This document shows positions 25,322-34,432 of a stretch of 64,000 bases of DNA, one piece after another. A program made the translations under genes and the position numbers. The number at the start of each line of letters is the position of its first letter. Position 1 is the first letter of the stretch. The notes under the pieces are model-generated. The model was not told the origin of the DNA and ran no database searches. It saw only the letters and a program-made list of their open reading frames with translations. Source of the stretch: RYN-230 sp963793825 (lineage in GTDB: Bacteria > Actinomycetota > Actinomycetes > Streptosporangiales > Streptosporangiaceae). The stretch is taken from NCBI GenBank assembly GCA_963793825.1, contig CAWCBE010000014.1:372001-436000 (forward strand), written 5' to 3'.

Positions 25322-25647
25322 CAGTCCGGCGTCCTGCTGGTGTTTTCGGCCAGCAGCCGAAACCGCGCCGCTGCGTCGCCCCAGATGCCCTCGAGATAAG
25401 CCTGGATGGCATGCAGCCCCTGCTCTTGCAGGTGATAGATCCGCCGGGTCCCCTGGGCCCGCTCCGCGACCATCCCGGCGTCCTTCAGCAGGCGCAGGTG
25501 GCGGGAGACGGCAGGCCGGCTGATGGGCATAGCGTCGGCGATCTCCCGGACCGGCTTGTCACCGCCGCTGAGCAGGCGCAGGATCTCGCGCCGATTCGGG
25601 TCGCCCAAGGCCTCGAATGGGTCACCGGAGGCAGCTGCCTGCGTCAT
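25321..25647 (-). CDS. ArsR-family transcriptional regulator
   Basis: A 108-aa winged-helix repressor. PFEALGDPNRREILRLLSGG opens the domain and the recognition helix is MPISRPAVSRHLRLLKDAGM, followed by the wing GTRRIYHLQ. No Cys metal-binding motif (ELCVCDL type) is present, so it is of the non-metal AHSA1-linked class. The ATG at 25647 matches the family start; TTG (25677) and GTG (25656) are in-frame alternatives. It heads an operon with the SRPBCC protein and probably represses itself from the inverted repeat at 25755-25770. Confidence 0.9.
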   Translation of the reverse strand: MTQAAASGDPFEALGDPNRREILRLLSGGDKPVREIADAMPISRPAVSRHLRLLKDAGMVAERAQGTRRIYHLQEQGLHAIQAYLEGIWGDAAARFRLLAENTSRTPD

Positions 25648-25754
25648 TTCGCTCACCCGCCCCGGCGCCGGCGGCAATCACCGGCGCCGCTTCGCAACAT
25701 CGCACCCGGCGACATGACCTTCCCCCGTGAGGCATCGGTAACGGCGAAGCTACC

Positions 25755-25770
25755 GTAACGCAACGGTTAC
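25755..25770. promoter_or_regulatory. Candidate ArsR operator
   Basis: Inverted repeat GTAAC-GCAACG-GTTAC about 110 bp upstream of the ArsR start, next to a lone AT-rich patch (CAATATGCAA) that could hold the promoter on the minus strand. Assignment to ArsR rests on position and symmetry only. Confidence 0.5.
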
Positions 25771-25903
25771 CAATATGCAAGGAACGCCAGCGGCTGGCCA
25801 GCATCCCAGGCCGCGATCGATGCGATCCGCTCCCCGCCCTGGCTTGCGGCAGGCCGGCTTAAGCGGGCGGTGCAGGACCGCGCTGCGGCCGCTGGCCCGC
25901 TGG

Positions 25904-27331
25904 TCAGCCGGGCAGGGTGGGGGCGGTCCGGGCGTGCCCGGTGGCTGCCTCGAACGCGGCCGCGATCCCGAGCAGGGGCCAGTCGGCCCGGCGGCGGCCG
26001 ACGAGCTGCAGCCCTACCGGCAGGCCGCCCGGGGTGAACCCGGCGGGCACCGAGATGGCGGGCAGCCCGGTGACCGAGATCAGGTACGCCGACCTCATCC
26101 AGTCCAGGTAGGTTCGCTGCGGCACTCCGTCGATCTCGTGCACCCAGTCCAGGTCCACGTTGAACGGGGGCACCTGGCTCACTGGGCAAGCCAGCACATC
26201 AAAGTCGGCGAAAAACGCACTGACCCGATCAGCCAGCGCTGCCCACAACAGCGTGGCCCGGCTGAGATCACCCGCGCTCAGTTCCTGGCCGCGCTCGACG
26301 TTCCAGGTCACATTCGGGCCGACGTCACCGGGATGGTCGCGCAGCAGCGGGCCGAACGCGGTGACGAACCGCAGCGCCCGCCAGGTCCGGAACACCTCGT
26401 CCCCGCCTGCCAGGTCGGGAGCCGCGTCACTCACCTCGCAGCCCAGACCGGCCAGTACTGCCCGGGCCGGGGCCAGCGCGGCCCGGACCGCGGGCTCGAC
26501 CGGCAGGCCCAGGTCCGCGCTCCATGCCACCCGCAGGCCGCGCGGGTCGTGCGCCAGTACCCGCCGCACATCGGCCGGGGCGGCCAGCGGGGGCGGCGGT
26601 GCGTCCAGGGCGAAGGCAGCACGCGGGTCTGGCCCGGACTGGACCGCCAGCAGCAGGGCCGCGTCAGCGACGGTGCGGGCCATCGGCCCCGCAACGCCCA
26701 GGGTGTCGGCCGGGTCGGTGACGGGCCACTCTGGCACCCGGCCCGGTGACGGCCGCAAGCCCACCACATTGCAGAAACTGGCCGGGTTACGCAACGATCC
26801 CCCCAGGTCGCTGCCGTCAGCCAGGCAGACCATCCGGGCGGCGAGCGCCGCGGCCGCCCCGCCGCTGCTGCCGCCGGCGCTGCGGCTCAGGTCGTAGGGG
26901 TTGCGGGTGGCACCGAATAGCCGGTTCACGGTGTGTGAGCCCGCGCCGAACTCCGGCGTGTTGGTCTTACCGAGACTGATCGCGCCGGCGCCGGCCATCC
27001 GGCTCACCACCAGATCGTCGCGGTCGGGCACATGCTCCGCGAACAGCGGCGACCCGTAAGTGGTGCGGACTCCCGCCGTGTCCAGGAGATCCTTGTGCGC
27101 GACCGGCAGCCCGTGCAGCAAGCCCGGCTGCTCTCCCCGGGCCAGGGCCGCGTCAGCGGCCGCCGTCTTCTCCATGGCCCGCCCAAAACACCGCGTGATC
27201 ACCGCATTCACAGCCCCGTCGGCCGATTCGATCCGCTCGATGTGGGCCGCAATCACTTCCCGCGCCGAGACCTCCCGGCTGCGCAGCATCCCCGCCAGCG
27301 TGATCGCGTCATTTTCCCACAAGGCCATCAC
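25904..27331 (-). CDS. Amidase (amidase signature family)
   Basis: A 475-aa amidase-signature enzyme that hydrolyses an amide bond. The Ser-cisSer-Lys triad is visible: Lys in LPVAHKDLLD, cis-Ser in SRSAGGSSGG (GGSSGG), and the nucleophile Ser in SDLGGSLRNPA. The C-terminal FDVLACPVSQVPPF and GFTPGGLPVGLQLVG are typical. Compared with the canonical GSDTGGSIRIPA, the nucleophile loop is SDLGGSLRNPAS, a modest variant. The start is GTG 27331 or the adjacent ATG 27328. It stands 213 bp after the SGNH lipoprotein gene on the same strand. Substrate unknown. Confidence 0.9.
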   Translation of the reverse strand: MMALWENDAITLAGMLRSREVSAREVIAAHIERIESADGAVNAVITRCFGRAMEKTAAADAALARGEQPGLLHGLPVAHKDLLDTAGVRTTYGSPLFAEHVPDRDDLVVSRMAGAGAISLGKTNTPEFGAGSHTVNRLFGATRNPYDLSRSAGGSSGGAAAALAARMVCLADGSDLGGSLRNPASFCNVVGLRPSPGRVPEWPVTDPADTLGVAGPMARTVADAALLLAVQSGPDPRAAFALDAPPPPLAAPADVRRVLAHDPRGLRVAWSADLGLPVEPAVRAALAPARAVLAGLGCEVSDAAPDLAGGDEVFRTWRALRFVTAFGPLLRDHPGDVGPNVTWNVERGQELSAGDLSRATLLWAALADRVSAFFADFDVLACPVSQVPPFNVDLDWVHEIDGVPQRTYLDWMRSAYLISVTGLPAISVPAGFTPGGLPVGLQLVGRRRADWPLLGIAAAFEAATGHARTAPTLPG

Positions 27332-27544
27332 CAGCCGAGGGTACCGCCGCCAGAGGGCGGCCAGCGGCGTTGGTGATGGCGGCGGCGCGAGGCGGTCGTT
27401 CAGCTCGGGAGGAGCCGCCGGCGCGGCGGCGGCTCATGGGCGTGGGGGCATCCTGGCCCGAGCGCGCGGGACAGCTACCCGGGGCGCTTCGTTGGCCGGG
27501 GCGCCTCACGCTGACGCCCCGGGGGCAGCCGCGCTCAGCCCGGC

Positions 27545-28435
27545 TCAGCGGGCGTCCGCGAGCAGGAAGGCGCGCGCTATCACCTGGTAGCCCGCCCGGT
27601 TGGCGTGCTCATTGGGGCCGCGCGGGGCCACCGCGCACTCCCAGGTCCACTGGCAGATCGCGGCGACGTTGCGGGGCAGCGGGCCGAGCCCGGGCACGGT
27701 CACCGGAGAGCCGAAGTCAGCGGTGTGGAAAGCGCTGAACACGTTGGCGACGCGCACGCCCTGAGCACGGTAGACCCTGCCCAGCAAGGTGTTGTAGCCG
27801 TCTGCCGCCAGCTCGCTCAGCCGGGCGATGAGCTCGCCGGCCAGGCCGTACCGCCACTGCGCCAGCGCGGGCAGGTAGTAGTTCATCGCGACGATGCGGG
27901 CCCGCGGGCTGGCCCGGCGCAGCCCGGCCAGGATCACCGCCAGGTTCCTGAGGGCCTCCGGGATGGACCTGCCGACGCAGGCCGCCAGGCTGGCCAGGGA
28001 CGGCCGGGTGACGCACGAGCCGGGGTCGTTGGCGCCGATGTCGAGAGTGATCAGCGACACCCGGGCCCGGTGCGCGCGCAGGAAGCTGACCGCGGCGGCC
28101 AGCTGCGACCCGCCCCGGTAGCGGCAGACGCCACCATGGATCATGCTGCTGGTGGTCTCGCCCGGGCAGCCGAGTTTGACCAGCCGCAGGCCGGGCTGGC
28201 CGGCCCGAAGTGCCGCGTAGAGCTGGTCCGGGTAACCGTCCCGGGTGGGCACGCTCGCACCCGAGGCGTCAGGCTGGACTCCCTGCGACAGGGAGTCGCC
28301 GAGCGCCAGGTAATAGCTGGCCGGCGGCTCATGGCGGGGCACGGCAGCTGACACCGGAACGGCTGCCAGGGAGCAGCCGGTGACGGCGGCCGCAACGCAG
28401 CCCGCCACCGCGAGCGCAGGCAGGAAGCGGCGCAT
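27545..28435 (-). CDS. SGNH/GDSL-family secreted lipoprotein esterase
   Basis: A 296-aa GDSL hydrolase. The N-terminal signal peptide MRRFLPALAVAGCVAAAVTG ends in a lipobox-like VTGC, so it is probably lipid-anchored outside the membrane. Block I is ALGDSLSQG (Ser nucleophile), with GCPGETTSSM after it and block III GANDPG. The catalytic Asp/His appear as PNEHANRAGY near the C-terminus, with Asn-Glu-His where Asp-x-x-His is usual. It likely cleaves an ester in the envelope or medium. It lies nine bp downstream of the amidohydrolase gene and may be co-transcribed. Confidence 0.87.
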   Translation of the reverse strand: MRRFLPALAVAGCVAAAVTGCSLAAVPVSAAVPRHEPPASYYLALGDSLSQGVQPDASGASVPTRDGYPDQLYAALRAGQPGLRLVKLGCPGETTSSMIHGGVCRYRGGSQLAAAVSFLRAHRARVSLITLDIGANDPGSCVTRPSLASLAACVGRSIPEALRNLAVILAGLRRASPRARIVAMNYYLPALAQWRYGLAGELIARLSELAADGYNTLLGRVYRAQGVRVANVFSAFHTADFGSPVTVPGLGPLPRNVAAICQWTWECAVAPRGPNEHANRAGYQVIARAFLLADAR

Positions 28436-28444
28436 GCCTTCAGG

Positions 28445-29449
28445 CTAAGCGCGGCGGCCCAGGCTGGCCTTGGTGGCCTCCACATCCATGCCGTGCAGCC
28501 GGAGCAGGTTCTCGCCCAGGATCTTCCGTTTGGCCTGGTCGGTCAGCTGCGGATACCCGTAGCCGTCACAGAGATCTTGCGGGATCTGGAAGTCCATGAA
28601 CGCCCGCAGTGCCCACTGCGGGTGGAAGATCGGCGCCTCCGACCCGTAGACGATCTTGTCTTCGCCGCACCAGAACAGCAGCTTCCCGATGATCTCAGCG
28701 AACATCCGCGGCGCGCGGACCAGGAAGTTGATGGTCGCGGCCAGCGATGCGTACAGGTTCGGGTAGCGGATCAGCTGCCAGCAGGTCTCGTCCAGGAACG
28801 GCAGCCCGACGTGGAAGATGACGAAGTTGATGTCCGGGAAGTTCGCCGCCGCGCCGTCCATGTCCCAGGTCTGGGTGTGCTCGATCGGCTGCGGGCCGAG
28901 CGGCACGCCCTTATGCACGCCGATCAGGTTCACCCCGAGTTCCTGCGCCTTCTCGAAGATCGGGAAGGCCACTCGCGGGTCGTCCATCCGCCACGGGTAC
29001 GGCGTCCCGAAGTCGTAGCGCACGTTGTAGAACTTGAACGCCTTCGCGCCGAACTCGCCGACCTGCCGCTCCATCAGGTCGAGGGCCTTGCGCCCCTCCA
29101 GCGGGTTCACCGACCCCCAGAAGATGGTCCGGTCCGGATCCCGGCTGGCCAGGTCGGCGCATTCCTGCCACGGGGACAGGCCGTCCTTGAACAGGTCGGT
29201 CAGCGGCAGCGGCATGGCCACCAGCATGTCGGTGTCGGATTCCTCGTAGACCATCTGCCGGATGTCCGGCACGGTCCACTGGCGCAGGAATTCCTCTGGC
29301 GGCAGCTTCGGCTGGCCGTCCGGGGTGAGCGCGTTGTGGAACGCGTACAGGTGATTGCTGAACATCACGCCAGGCGGGCCGAACGCGTTCTTCTGCTCGA
29401 AGTTGAACAGGTGCGCGACGCCGTCGAACACGAACGCGTCATCGATCAT
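28445..29449 (-). CDS. Amidohydrolase-2 family protein (ACMSD-like fold)
   Basis: A 334-aa TIM-barrel protein of the amidohydrolase-2 family, which includes decarboxylases and lactone hydrolases. Blocks seen are FVFDGVAHLFNFEQ, WGSVNPLEGRKALDLMERQV, GAKAFKFYNVRYDFG, GVHKGVPLG, FVIFHVGLPFLDETCW and IVYGSEAPIFHPQWALRA. The usual DxHxH first-strand motif is reduced to DGVAH, and the terminal GSD is GSE, so metal binding may differ from the classical family. ATGA overlap with the upstream DUF59 gene couples their translation. The nearby catabolic genes suggest a ring-cleavage or decarboxylation role; not proven. Confidence 0.85.
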   Translation of the reverse strand: MIDDAFVFDGVAHLFNFEQKNAFGPPGVMFSNHLYAFHNALTPDGQPKLPPEEFLRQWTVPDIRQMVYEESDTDMLVAMPLPLTDLFKDGLSPWQECADLASRDPDRTIFWGSVNPLEGRKALDLMERQVGEFGAKAFKFYNVRYDFGTPYPWRMDDPRVAFPIFEKAQELGVNLIGVHKGVPLGPQPIEHTQTWDMDGAAANFPDINFVIFHVGLPFLDETCWQLIRYPNLYASLAATINFLVRAPRMFAEIIGKLLFWCGEDKIVYGSEAPIFHPQWALRAFMDFQIPQDLCDGYGYPQLTDQAKRKILGENLLRLHGMDVEATKASLGRRA

Positions 29450-29829
29450 GGCTGATCACCTCTCGTGGGCTGATGCGCGGCCAGGTAAGCGGCGCGGTCG
29501 CCGACCTGCGCGGGCGGGGGGAGGAAGCGGAGCAGCGCGGCGGCCCGCCCGGACAGCCGGCCGGTGGTCCAGGCCTCGTCCCAGACGATCTCGACCTCGG
29601 CGGCGTTGACCCCGGGCTGCGCCTCGAGCCGCTGCTGGACCTCGGTGAGCACCCGGGCGGCGAACGGGCACCAGCCGGATGTCAGCAGCAGCTCGACCCG
29701 GACCTGGCCGCCGTCCTCGTGCACCGAGCGGACCAGCCCCATGTCCACGACCGAGATGCCCTTCTCCCGGCAGCATGGGTCATACACATCGCTGAGCGCG
29801 TCAAGGGCCCATTGCGGGACAGCGGACAT
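29446..29829 (-). CDS. DUF59/MIP18-family (PaaD-like) metal-sulfur cluster protein
   Basis: A 127-aa protein with the DUF59 domain found in SufT, PaaD and MIP18, which help insert iron-sulfur clusters or other metal centres. Diagnostic segments are VYDPCCREKGISVVDMGLVR (residues about 15-34, with Cys19-Cys20) and LTSGWCPFAARVLTEVQQRL (Cys54). The C-terminal 30 residues are extra. The ATG at 29829 was chosen because upstream extension runs into the divergent IclR promoter region. It is translationally coupled to the amidohydrolase, hinting that it services that enzyme. No suf or paa genes are nearby. Confidence 0.87.
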   Translation of the reverse strand: MSAVPQWALDALSDVYDPCCREKGISVVDMGLVRSVHEDGGQVRVELLLTSGWCPFAARVLTEVQQRLEAQPGVNAAEVEIVWDEAWTTGRLSGRAAALLRFLPPPAQVGDRAAYLAAHQPTRGDQP

Positions 29830-29947
29830 GCGGCCATCGTCAGCCTGCGCGCCCGCGGCCGGTACCCCCGGAATTTCACATGCTGAACGGCCCGATCGTG
29901 GCACTGACCCTGTTCCCCGCGAGCGCCGCGCGGGGCATCCTGGAAAA

Positions 29948-30787
29948 GTGCGACCCACCGGCCATGACGCCGAGCCTGGCGACCTCATCCGCAGTGTTTC
30001 CCGTGCGCTGAGGATCATGGAAGAGGTGTCCCGGTCGCCGCGGCCGCTGCCGGTCAAGGTCATCGCCCGGCGCTGCCAGCTGCACGTGTCCACCGCTTAT
30101 CACCTGGTCCGCACCCTGTGTTACGAGGGCTACCTGGTGCGCCTGCCCGGCGGGGACTATACGGCCGGCTCCGGCGTGGCCGAGTGCTTCCACGAGCTGA
30201 TGAACTCGCTGAGCCGGCCGCCCCGGGCCCGGGCCGTGCTGCGGCAGCTGGCCGGGACCACCCGGCACACCGCCTACCTGGCCTGCATCTCCGGCCAGCG
30301 GCTGGTGATCGTGGACCTGGCGGAAGGTGACCGGTCGCCGTGGCTGGAGGACCTGCAGCCGGGCCTGGACACCGCCGTGCACGCGACCGCCGTGGGCAAG
30401 GCGCTGCTGGCCACGCTGCCCGGCCGGGGCCGGATGAGCCTGCTCGCCGAGCAGGGCATGCGGCCGTTCACGCCGAACACGGTCACCGAGCCGGCCCAGA
30501 TCGAGGCCGAACTCGCCCGGCTCGGGCCGGGTGACCCGGTCGCGGAGTTCGGTCAGTTCCGCGACAACGTCTGCTGTGCCGGCATCGCGGTCCCCGGTGC
30601 CGAACCGGGCAGCTGGTGGGCGCTGGGTACCTCAGCCCATGGCCTGGACCTGCCCGCGCATCTGCTCGGCGAGCTGCAGTGCGCCGCCACCGACCTCGCT
30701 CCCGCAGCGGCCTGGCCGGCCGCGGCCAGCGAGCGGGGTCTGGATGGCAGGCTGCTGGCCAGCCGCAGCGAGCAGTCGGCCCGCTAG
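29948..30787 (+). CDS. IclR-family transcriptional regulator
   Basis: A 279-aa IclR-type regulator. The N-terminal winged helix is SVSRALRIMEEVSRSPRPLP and VIARRCQLHVSTAYHLVRTL, followed by the wing YLVRLPGGDYTAGSG. The C-terminal effector domain contains VHATAVGKALLATLPGRGRM, the hallmark of the family, and NVCCAGIAVPG. GTG at 29948 starts the protein just before the family N-terminus. It is divergent from the DUF59-amidohydrolase operon (118-bp gap), which it most likely controls. The FAH operon downstream on the same strand is another candidate target. Confidence 0.9.
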   Translation: MRPTGHDAEPGDLIRSVSRALRIMEEVSRSPRPLPVKVIARRCQLHVSTAYHLVRTLCYEGYLVRLPGGDYTAGSGVAECFHELMNSLSRPPRARAVLRQLAGTTRHTAYLACISGQRLVIVDLAEGDRSPWLEDLQPGLDTAVHATAVGKALLATLPGRGRMSLLAEQGMRPFTPNTVTEPAQIEAELARLGPGDPVAEFGQFRDNVCCAGIAVPGAEPGSWWALGTSAHGLDLPAHLLGELQCAATDLAPAAAWPAAASERGLDGRLLASRSEQSAR

Positions 30788-30937
30788 CTCCCACCTGGCC
30801 AGCACTATCCGGCAGGCCGGGCACCGTGCGAGGGCACGGGAACCGCCCGGCCCCGGCCCGGTTGCGCGGGCACCAGCAGGGCAGCCAGAAGACCGCGGCC
30901 GCCGGGTGCGCGGCGGCCCGCAATCCGGCGATTGCTT

Positions 30938-30953
30938 GTTATCACATATATCA
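30938..30953. promoter_or_regulatory. Regulon box 1 upstream of FAH operon
   Basis: GTTATCACATATATCA, in an otherwise GC-rich region, 77 bp before the FAH start. It recurs at 35379-35394 with 15 of 16 positions identical and, in a shorter form, at 35220-35234 on the other strand. It can be read as two direct TATCA repeats. The similarity extends outward (ATTGCT before, TAG after). Confidence 0.7.
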
Positions 30954-31030
30954 ACTAGGGTGACCTGCAAGTCGGCGGTGTGCCTGCACACACGGCCGAG
31001 AAAGACCATGCCCGGGAAGAGGAACGAGAC

Positions 31031-31888
31031 GTGCGCATCTACAACGTCGCGGGACGGCTCACACTGGGCGTGGGAGCAGACGGCGGGGTCGATGTCGAGA
31101 CGGCTAGCGGCGGCCGGTTCCCGGCCGCCATCCAGCCGGTCTACGAGATGTGGGACGCCTTCTGCGGCTGGGCCCGGGCCTTCGACGGCCCGGCCGCCTT
31201 CGCGATCGAACCAGGTCGGCTGGGCCCGCCGGTCCCGCGGCCGCCACAAGTGTTCGGGATCGGGCTCAATTACCGCGATCACGCTGAGGAAGCCGGGCTG
31301 GCGCTGCCCGAGCGGCCCCTGGTGTTCACGAAGTTCCCGGCCTCGGTCACCGGGCCGCACGGCGCGATCACACGGCCGGCCGGGTCGGTCGATTTTGAGG
31401 TCGAGCTGGTGGCGGTGATCGGCCGCCGGGCCGAGAGGGTGCCTGCCGAGCGGGCATGGGACTACATCGCCGGCCTGACCGCGGGCCAGGATCTCTCCGA
31501 GCGGGAACTGCAGACGGCCGGCCCGCCGCCGCAGCAGTACAGCATGGGCAAGTCATTCGCCGGTTTCGCGCCGATCGGCCCGGCTCTGGTGACGGCCGAC
31601 GAGTTTCCCGATCCCGGCGATGTCGGGCTCGGTTGCCTGGTGAACGGACAGAAGATGCAGCATGGCCGCACCGGCGACATGATCTTCCCGATTCCTCAGC
31701 TGGTGGAGTTCCTCTCGGGGGTGCTGCCGCTGCTGCCCGGCGACCTGATCTTCACCGGCACGCCGAGCGGCATCGGCTGGGCCCGCACGCCGCCGCTCCT
31801 GCTGCAGATCGGTGACGAGCTGGTGACCTGGGCCGACGGGATCGGAGAGATGCGCCACCATTTCGTCGCTCCGCTCATTAACCCTTGA
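31031..31888 (+). CDS. Fumarylacetoacetate hydrolase (FAH) family protein
   Basis: A 285-aa FAH-family enzyme, which cleaves a carbon-carbon bond or hydrates/decarboxylates a beta-keto acid in ring-degradation pathways. The core is VFGIGLNYRDHAEEAGLALP with Arg-Asp-His, the metal ligands are in VDFEVELVAVIG, then GLTAGQDLSERELQ, QYSMGKSFAGFAPIGPALVT, the MIFPIPQLVEFLS block and LIFTGTPSGIGWARTPP. GTG at 31031 follows GAGG; the longer frame lacks support. It heads the operon FAH-hydrolase-hydroxylase, with 13-bp and overlapping junctions. Confidence 0.92.
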   Translation: MRIYNVAGRLTLGVGADGGVDVETASGGRFPAAIQPVYEMWDAFCGWARAFDGPAAFAIEPGRLGPPVPRPPQVFGIGLNYRDHAEEAGLALPERPLVFTKFPASVTGPHGAITRPAGSVDFEVELVAVIGRRAERVPAERAWDYIAGLTAGQDLSERELQTAGPPPQQYSMGKSFAGFAPIGPALVTADEFPDPGDVGLGCLVNGQKMQHGRTGDMIFPIPQLVEFLSGVLPLLPGDLIFTGTPSGIGWARTPPLLLQIGDELVTWADGIGEMRHHFVAPLINP

Positions 31889-31901
31889 CGAGGAGATACC
31901 G

Positions 31902-32798
31902 ATGGCAGAGGAACGCGGCACCATCGAGTTCGCGGTGGCCGGGCAGGCGATCTCGGCCCTGACCGCCGGCCCGCGGTCGTGTCCGGGCAGGCCGCTGATC
32001 GCGGCCCTGCACGGCGGGACCTACAACGCGCGGTATTTCGATGTCGCGGGCTCGCGTCACGGATCGTTCATGGATCTGGCGGCCGGCCTGGGCTATTCAG
32101 TAGTGAGCTTCGACCGACCCGGCTACGGCGGCAGCCCGGCCCTCGAGCCGGACGACAACACGTTCGACCGGCACGCTGAGCTGCTAGCTGCATCGATCGC
32201 CCAGGCGGCGGAAAGCTTCGCCGCCGGCGGAGTCGTCCTCCTCGGTCATTCCATCGGGGGCATGATCGCCGCGATGATTGCCGCGGCCGACATCGACTTC
32301 CGCCTGCTCGGGGTGTCGGTGACCGGGATGGGCGCTGTCATCAGGGCGGGCGGCCCGGCTCAGGCACTCGCGTCGCTTCCGCCGGATGCGACGGTTGACC
32401 TGCCGTATGACCAGCGGGATCAGGTGATGTTCGGGCCGGAGTTCACCCGCACTGCCGAGGGAATCGAGCATGCGCACGCGTCGTATGCGCCTGTCCCGGT
32501 CCGCGAGCTGATCCAGGCGCCAAACTGGCCGGACGAGCACCTGCCCGAGGTCGCGCCGCGGATCCGGGTCCCGGTTCACAACGAGCTCGCGGAGTTCGAT
32601 GCCCTGTGGGACAGCACGGCGGCGAATGTCGAGCAGTTCGCCAAGCTGCTGACCGGCGCCCCGTTCGTGGATGCGAGCATCGCCCGCGCCACCGGGCACA
32701 GCATCGACCACCACATCCTGGGACATGCTCTGCACCTGCGCCAGCTCGCCTTCGCGGGCGAGTGCGAGCTGTGGGGACGGCAGAGCACGGCGAGCTGA
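31902..32798 (+). CDS. Alpha/beta hydrolase in catabolic operon
   Basis: A 298-aa alpha/beta hydrolase. AALHGGTYNARYF holds the oxyanion HGG, SFDRPGYGGSP follows, the nucleophile elbow is LGHSIGGMIA, and the C-terminal ATGHSIDHHI supplies the catalytic His. Enzymes of this type in aromatic pathways hydrolyse C-C bonds of ring-cleavage products or esters. GAGG precedes the ATG, and the TGA overlaps the start of the flavin hydroxylase gene (TGATG), so the operon is tightly coupled. Confidence 0.9.
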   Translation: MAEERGTIEFAVAGQAISALTAGPRSCPGRPLIAALHGGTYNARYFDVAGSRHGSFMDLAAGLGYSVVSFDRPGYGGSPALEPDDNTFDRHAELLAASIAQAAESFAAGGVVLLGHSIGGMIAAMIAAADIDFRLLGVSVTGMGAVIRAGGPAQALASLPPDATVDLPYDQRDQVMFGPEFTRTAEGIEHAHASYAPVPVRELIQAPNWPDEHLPEVAPRIRVPVHNELAEFDALWDSTAANVEQFAKLLTGAPFVDASIARATGHSIDHHILGHALHLRQLAFAGECELWGRQSTAS

Positions 32799-34432
32799 TG
32801 TCGTCCGATGTGCCCGGCGTGACGGCTGAGCTGCCCGCGTCGGCACAGGTCATCGTGGCAGGCGGCGGTCCAGTCGGCCTGGCCGCCGCGATCGAGCTGG
32901 GCCGCCGGGGCATCGGGTGCCTGGTCATCGAGCCGCGCACGACGGTGTCCCATGCGCGCCCGCGCTGCAAGACGATCAACGTGCGGTCGATGGAGCATCT
33001 GCGCCGGTGGGGAATCGCTGACCGGCTGCGCGAGCATGCGCCGCTGACGCCCGCGTGGTCGCAGGACGTCGTGTTCTGCACCTCGCTCGCCGGGCGGGAA
33101 TTGTCGCGGTTCACCGGGGTACTGGGCCTGGTGCACGACGGCGACCGGTTCCCGGAGCTCGGCCAGCAGGCACCGCAGTACGTGCTGGAGGAACTACTGC
33201 GGGAGGTGGTGCGCGAGCTGCCAGCGTGCACGCTGGTCACCGGGGCCACGGTCACCGGCGTCGAGCAGGATACCGGCGGGGTCCGGGTGACCGTCGCCAC
33301 CGGCGCCGGTCAGCGCGCTGTCGTCGCGGGCTGCTACCTGATCGGGTGCGACGGTCCGCGCAGCACAGTCCGGGAGCGCATCGGTGCCGCGTACGTCGGC
33401 GATCACGCTCTCCGGCCGAACTTCGGGATGGTCTTCCGGGCACCCGGCTTGTGGACGCACGTCCGGCACGGCCCGGCCGTGCACTACTGGATCATCAACC
33501 CCGCCGTGCCCGCGCTGGTGGGCCCGCTCGATCCGACGGACACCTGGTGGATCATCGCGTTCGGCGTTGATCACGATACCGGCGAACGCGAGGCCAGGCG
33601 GATCATCGACGCCGCGGCCGGGGTGCCAGTCGGCGCGACCGTGTTGTCCACCGATCCCTGGACTGCGCGGATGCAGATCGTCGACCGGATGCGCCAGGGC
33701 CGGGTCTTCCTGGCCGGGGACGCGGCTCATCTCAACCCGCCGTTCGGCGGGCACGGGCTCAACACCGGGCTCGGTGACGCGGTGGATCTTGGCTGGAAGA
33801 TCGCCGCCACGCTGGACGGCTGGGCGGGACCCGGGCTGCTGGACAGTTATGAGGTCGAGCGCCGGCCGATTCAGCAGCGAGTGATCCGCGAGGCCACCGC
33901 GAACATGGGAGTGACCTCACCCGAACTGGTCGCCGCCGATCTCGACGAGGAAGGCGCGGCCGGCCAGGCGGCCCGGCGCGCTGCGGGCGCCCGGATCCAG
34001 GCGACCAAGCGGGCTGAGTTCCACGCCCTCGAACTGATCCTGGATGTCCGGGTCGCACCGTCGCCGGTCATCGCGGACGGTGACATCGCGGACGGCAAGC
34101 CGGCCGCCGGGGCGGCGGGCTCGCCGATGGCGGGAGCGCTGCTGCCGCACGCGTGGCTCGGCAGCGGCAGGTCACTCTATGACGAGCTGGGTGACGGTTT
34201 CACGCTCTTGACGACGCGCCGCGGCCGGCCGGCTGACGCGATCGCGGCCGCGGCGCGCGCCAGCGGCGTACCACTGAAAGTTCTTGACCTCGGCGACCGG
34301 GCACCGCCCGGGGCGGCGCTCGTTCTCGTCCGCCCGGATAACTACGTGGCGTGGGCCGGCGACCGCGAGCCGGGCTCCGCCGCTGACCTCATCGACAGGG
34401 TCCGGGGAGCGTCAGCCGACCGGAGTCAGTGA
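32798..34432 (+). CDS. FAD-dependent aromatic-hydroxylase-type monooxygenase
   Basis: A 544-aa flavoprotein monooxygenase of the PHBH/MhpA group, which puts one oxygen atom on an aromatic ring using NAD(P)H and FAD. All three signatures are present: VIVAGGGPVGLAAAIELGRR (dinucleotide binding, about residues 18-37), YLIGCDGPRSTVRERIGA (DG motif) and GRVFLAGDAAHLNPPFGGHG followed by LNTGLGDAVDLGWKIA (GD motif). The C-terminal thioredoxin-like domain typical of this group is also present. Its last 21 bp overlap the convergent GntR gene. The aromatic substrate is not deducible. Confidence 0.92.
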   Translation: MSSDVPGVTAELPASAQVIVAGGGPVGLAAAIELGRRGIGCLVIEPRTTVSHARPRCKTINVRSMEHLRRWGIADRLREHAPLTPAWSQDVVFCTSLAGRELSRFTGVLGLVHDGDRFPELGQQAPQYVLEELLREVVRELPACTLVTGATVTGVEQDTGGVRVTVATGAGQRAVVAGCYLIGCDGPRSTVRERIGAAYVGDHALRPNFGMVFRAPGLWTHVRHGPAVHYWIINPAVPALVGPLDPTDTWWIIAFGVDHDTGEREARRIIDAAAGVPVGATVLSTDPWTARMQIVDRMRQGRVFLAGDAAHLNPPFGGHGLNTGLGDAVDLGWKIAATLDGWAGPGLLDSYEVERRPIQQRVIREATANMGVTSPELVAADLDEEGAAGQAARRAAGARIQATKRAEFHALELILDVRVAPSPVIADGDIADGKPAAGAAGSPMAGALLPHAWLGSGRSLYDELGDGFTLLTTRRGRPADAIAAAARASGVPLKVLDLGDRAPPGAALVLVRPDNYVAWAGDREPGSAADLIDRVRGASADRSQ

